This document shows, one piece after another, positions 63,644-64,000 of a stretch of 64,000 bases of DNA. Origin of the DNA: Stenotrophomonas maltophilia (GTDB lineage Bacteria > Pseudomonadota > Gammaproteobacteria > Xanthomonadales > Xanthomonadaceae); NCBI RefSeq assembly GCF_023518235.1, contig NZ_CP090423.1, positions 1,798,001-1,862,000 of the forward strand. Direction: 5' to 3'. The notes beneath the pieces are model-generated. The model saw only the letters and a list, made by a program, of their open reading frames with translations, was not told the origin of the DNA and did no database searches. Positions within the stretch are counted from its first letter, which is position 1. Each line of letters starts with the position of its first letter. The position numbers and the translations under genes are program-made.

Positions 63644-64000
63644 ATGTCAGAAGACGACAGTAGTAGCTCCGCACAGGAGCCCAGTGAAAAGAAGCGCGGC
63701 TGGCTTGAACGCCTGACCTCGGCCTTCTCCGGCGAACCCCATACCCGCGACGAGCTGGTCGCTGTCCTGCACACCGCGCAGGAAGAGGGTCTGATCGCCG
63801 CCGATACCCTGAAGATGATGGAAGGCGCCATTTCGGTGGCCGAGCTGACCGTGGGCGACGTGATGATCTCGCGCTCGCAGATGGTCTCGCTGCCGGTCGA
63901 GGCGCCCTTCCTGGAACTGATGAAGCAGGTGGTCGAATCCGGCCATTCGCGCTTCCCGGTGCACGGCGAGAACAAGGACGACATCCTTGGCATCCTGCTG
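63644..64000 (+). CDS. corC: CorC/HlyC-family CBS-domain protein (YbeX), N-terminal part (runs off window)
   Basis: The first 119 residues are inside the window. They have the acidic-Ser start (MSEDDSSSSAQEPSEKKRGWLERL), RDELVAVLHTAQEEGLIAADTLKMMEGAISVAELTVGDVMISRSQMV, then the opening CBS domain (PFLELMKQVVESGHSRFPVHGENKDDILGILL). CorC/YbeX proteins are linked to magnesium/cobalt efflux and ribosome function. In many gammaproteobacteria lnt follows, which would lie beyond base 64000. Confidence 0.93.
   Translation, partial: MSEDDSSSSAQEPSEKKRGWLERLTSAFSGEPHTRDELVAVLHTAQEEGLIAADTLKMMEGAISVAELTVGDVMISRSQMVSLPVEAPFLELMKQVVESGHSRFPVHGENKDDILGILL

Overview
The window is a high-GC gammaproteobacterial chromosome segment that best fits Stenotrophomonas (maltophilia complex, Xanthomonadaceae). 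The evidence is strong G/C third-position bias, intergenic hairpins ending in GTAG/CTAC (SMAG-type elements of this genus), the comEC-exbB-exbD-msbA-lpxK-kdsB order, and a petABC-sspA-sspB block. No phage, transposase, CRISPR array or rRNA was seen. Layout: 1-6.5 kb (minus) is an envelope operon for DNA uptake (comEC), ExbB/ExbD energisation, lipid A flipping (msbA), lipid A phosphorylation (lpxK) and the start of kdsB. A two-component system (6.6-8.6 kb), three small unknown genes, two tandem tRNA-Val(GAC) genes, uvrB, a lone FimT-like pseudopilin and tRNA-Asn follow. 13.1-20.8 kb (minus) is the type IV pilus minor-pilin operon fimU-pilV-pilW-pilX-pilY1-pilE. Then come ppnN, a large Oar-like TonB-dependent receptor, and a redox cluster (SDR-like protein, grxD, a superoxide dismutase with altered active site, an AhpD-like protein). 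28.5-33.3 kb holds purK/purE, a Trm112-like protein, nadC, DUF2272 and DUF3301 proteins, and sspB. 33.4-36.8 kb holds sspA and the cytochrome bc1 operon. A lytic transglycosylase, a WYL regulator, a GST, miaB and a HlyD-ABC-2 exporter operon follow. 

The most unusual part is 44.6-61.1 kb (all minus): an orphan type VI secretion (T6SS) module. vgrG overlaps the start of a 1101-residue two-HKD phospholipase D effector, which overlaps the start of a secreted immunity-like gene. Downstream are two partial effector copies. Each carries the same ~390-residue core (second HKD motif only) fused to a different C-terminal tip, and each is followed by its own immunity-like gene with a variable N-terminal part and an almost invariant last ~156 residues. 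A fourth, divergent immunity-like gene closes the array. The ~1.67 kb repeated blocks would let the full-length effector exchange its tip together with the matching immunity gene. One partial copy is frameshifted at a G9 tract. The island separates miaB from phoH/ybeZ-ybeY-ybeX, genes that are usually adjacent in gammaproteobacteria. Related 92-bp intergenic sequences with DnaA-box-like motifs lie at both ends. The window ends in corC (ybeX).
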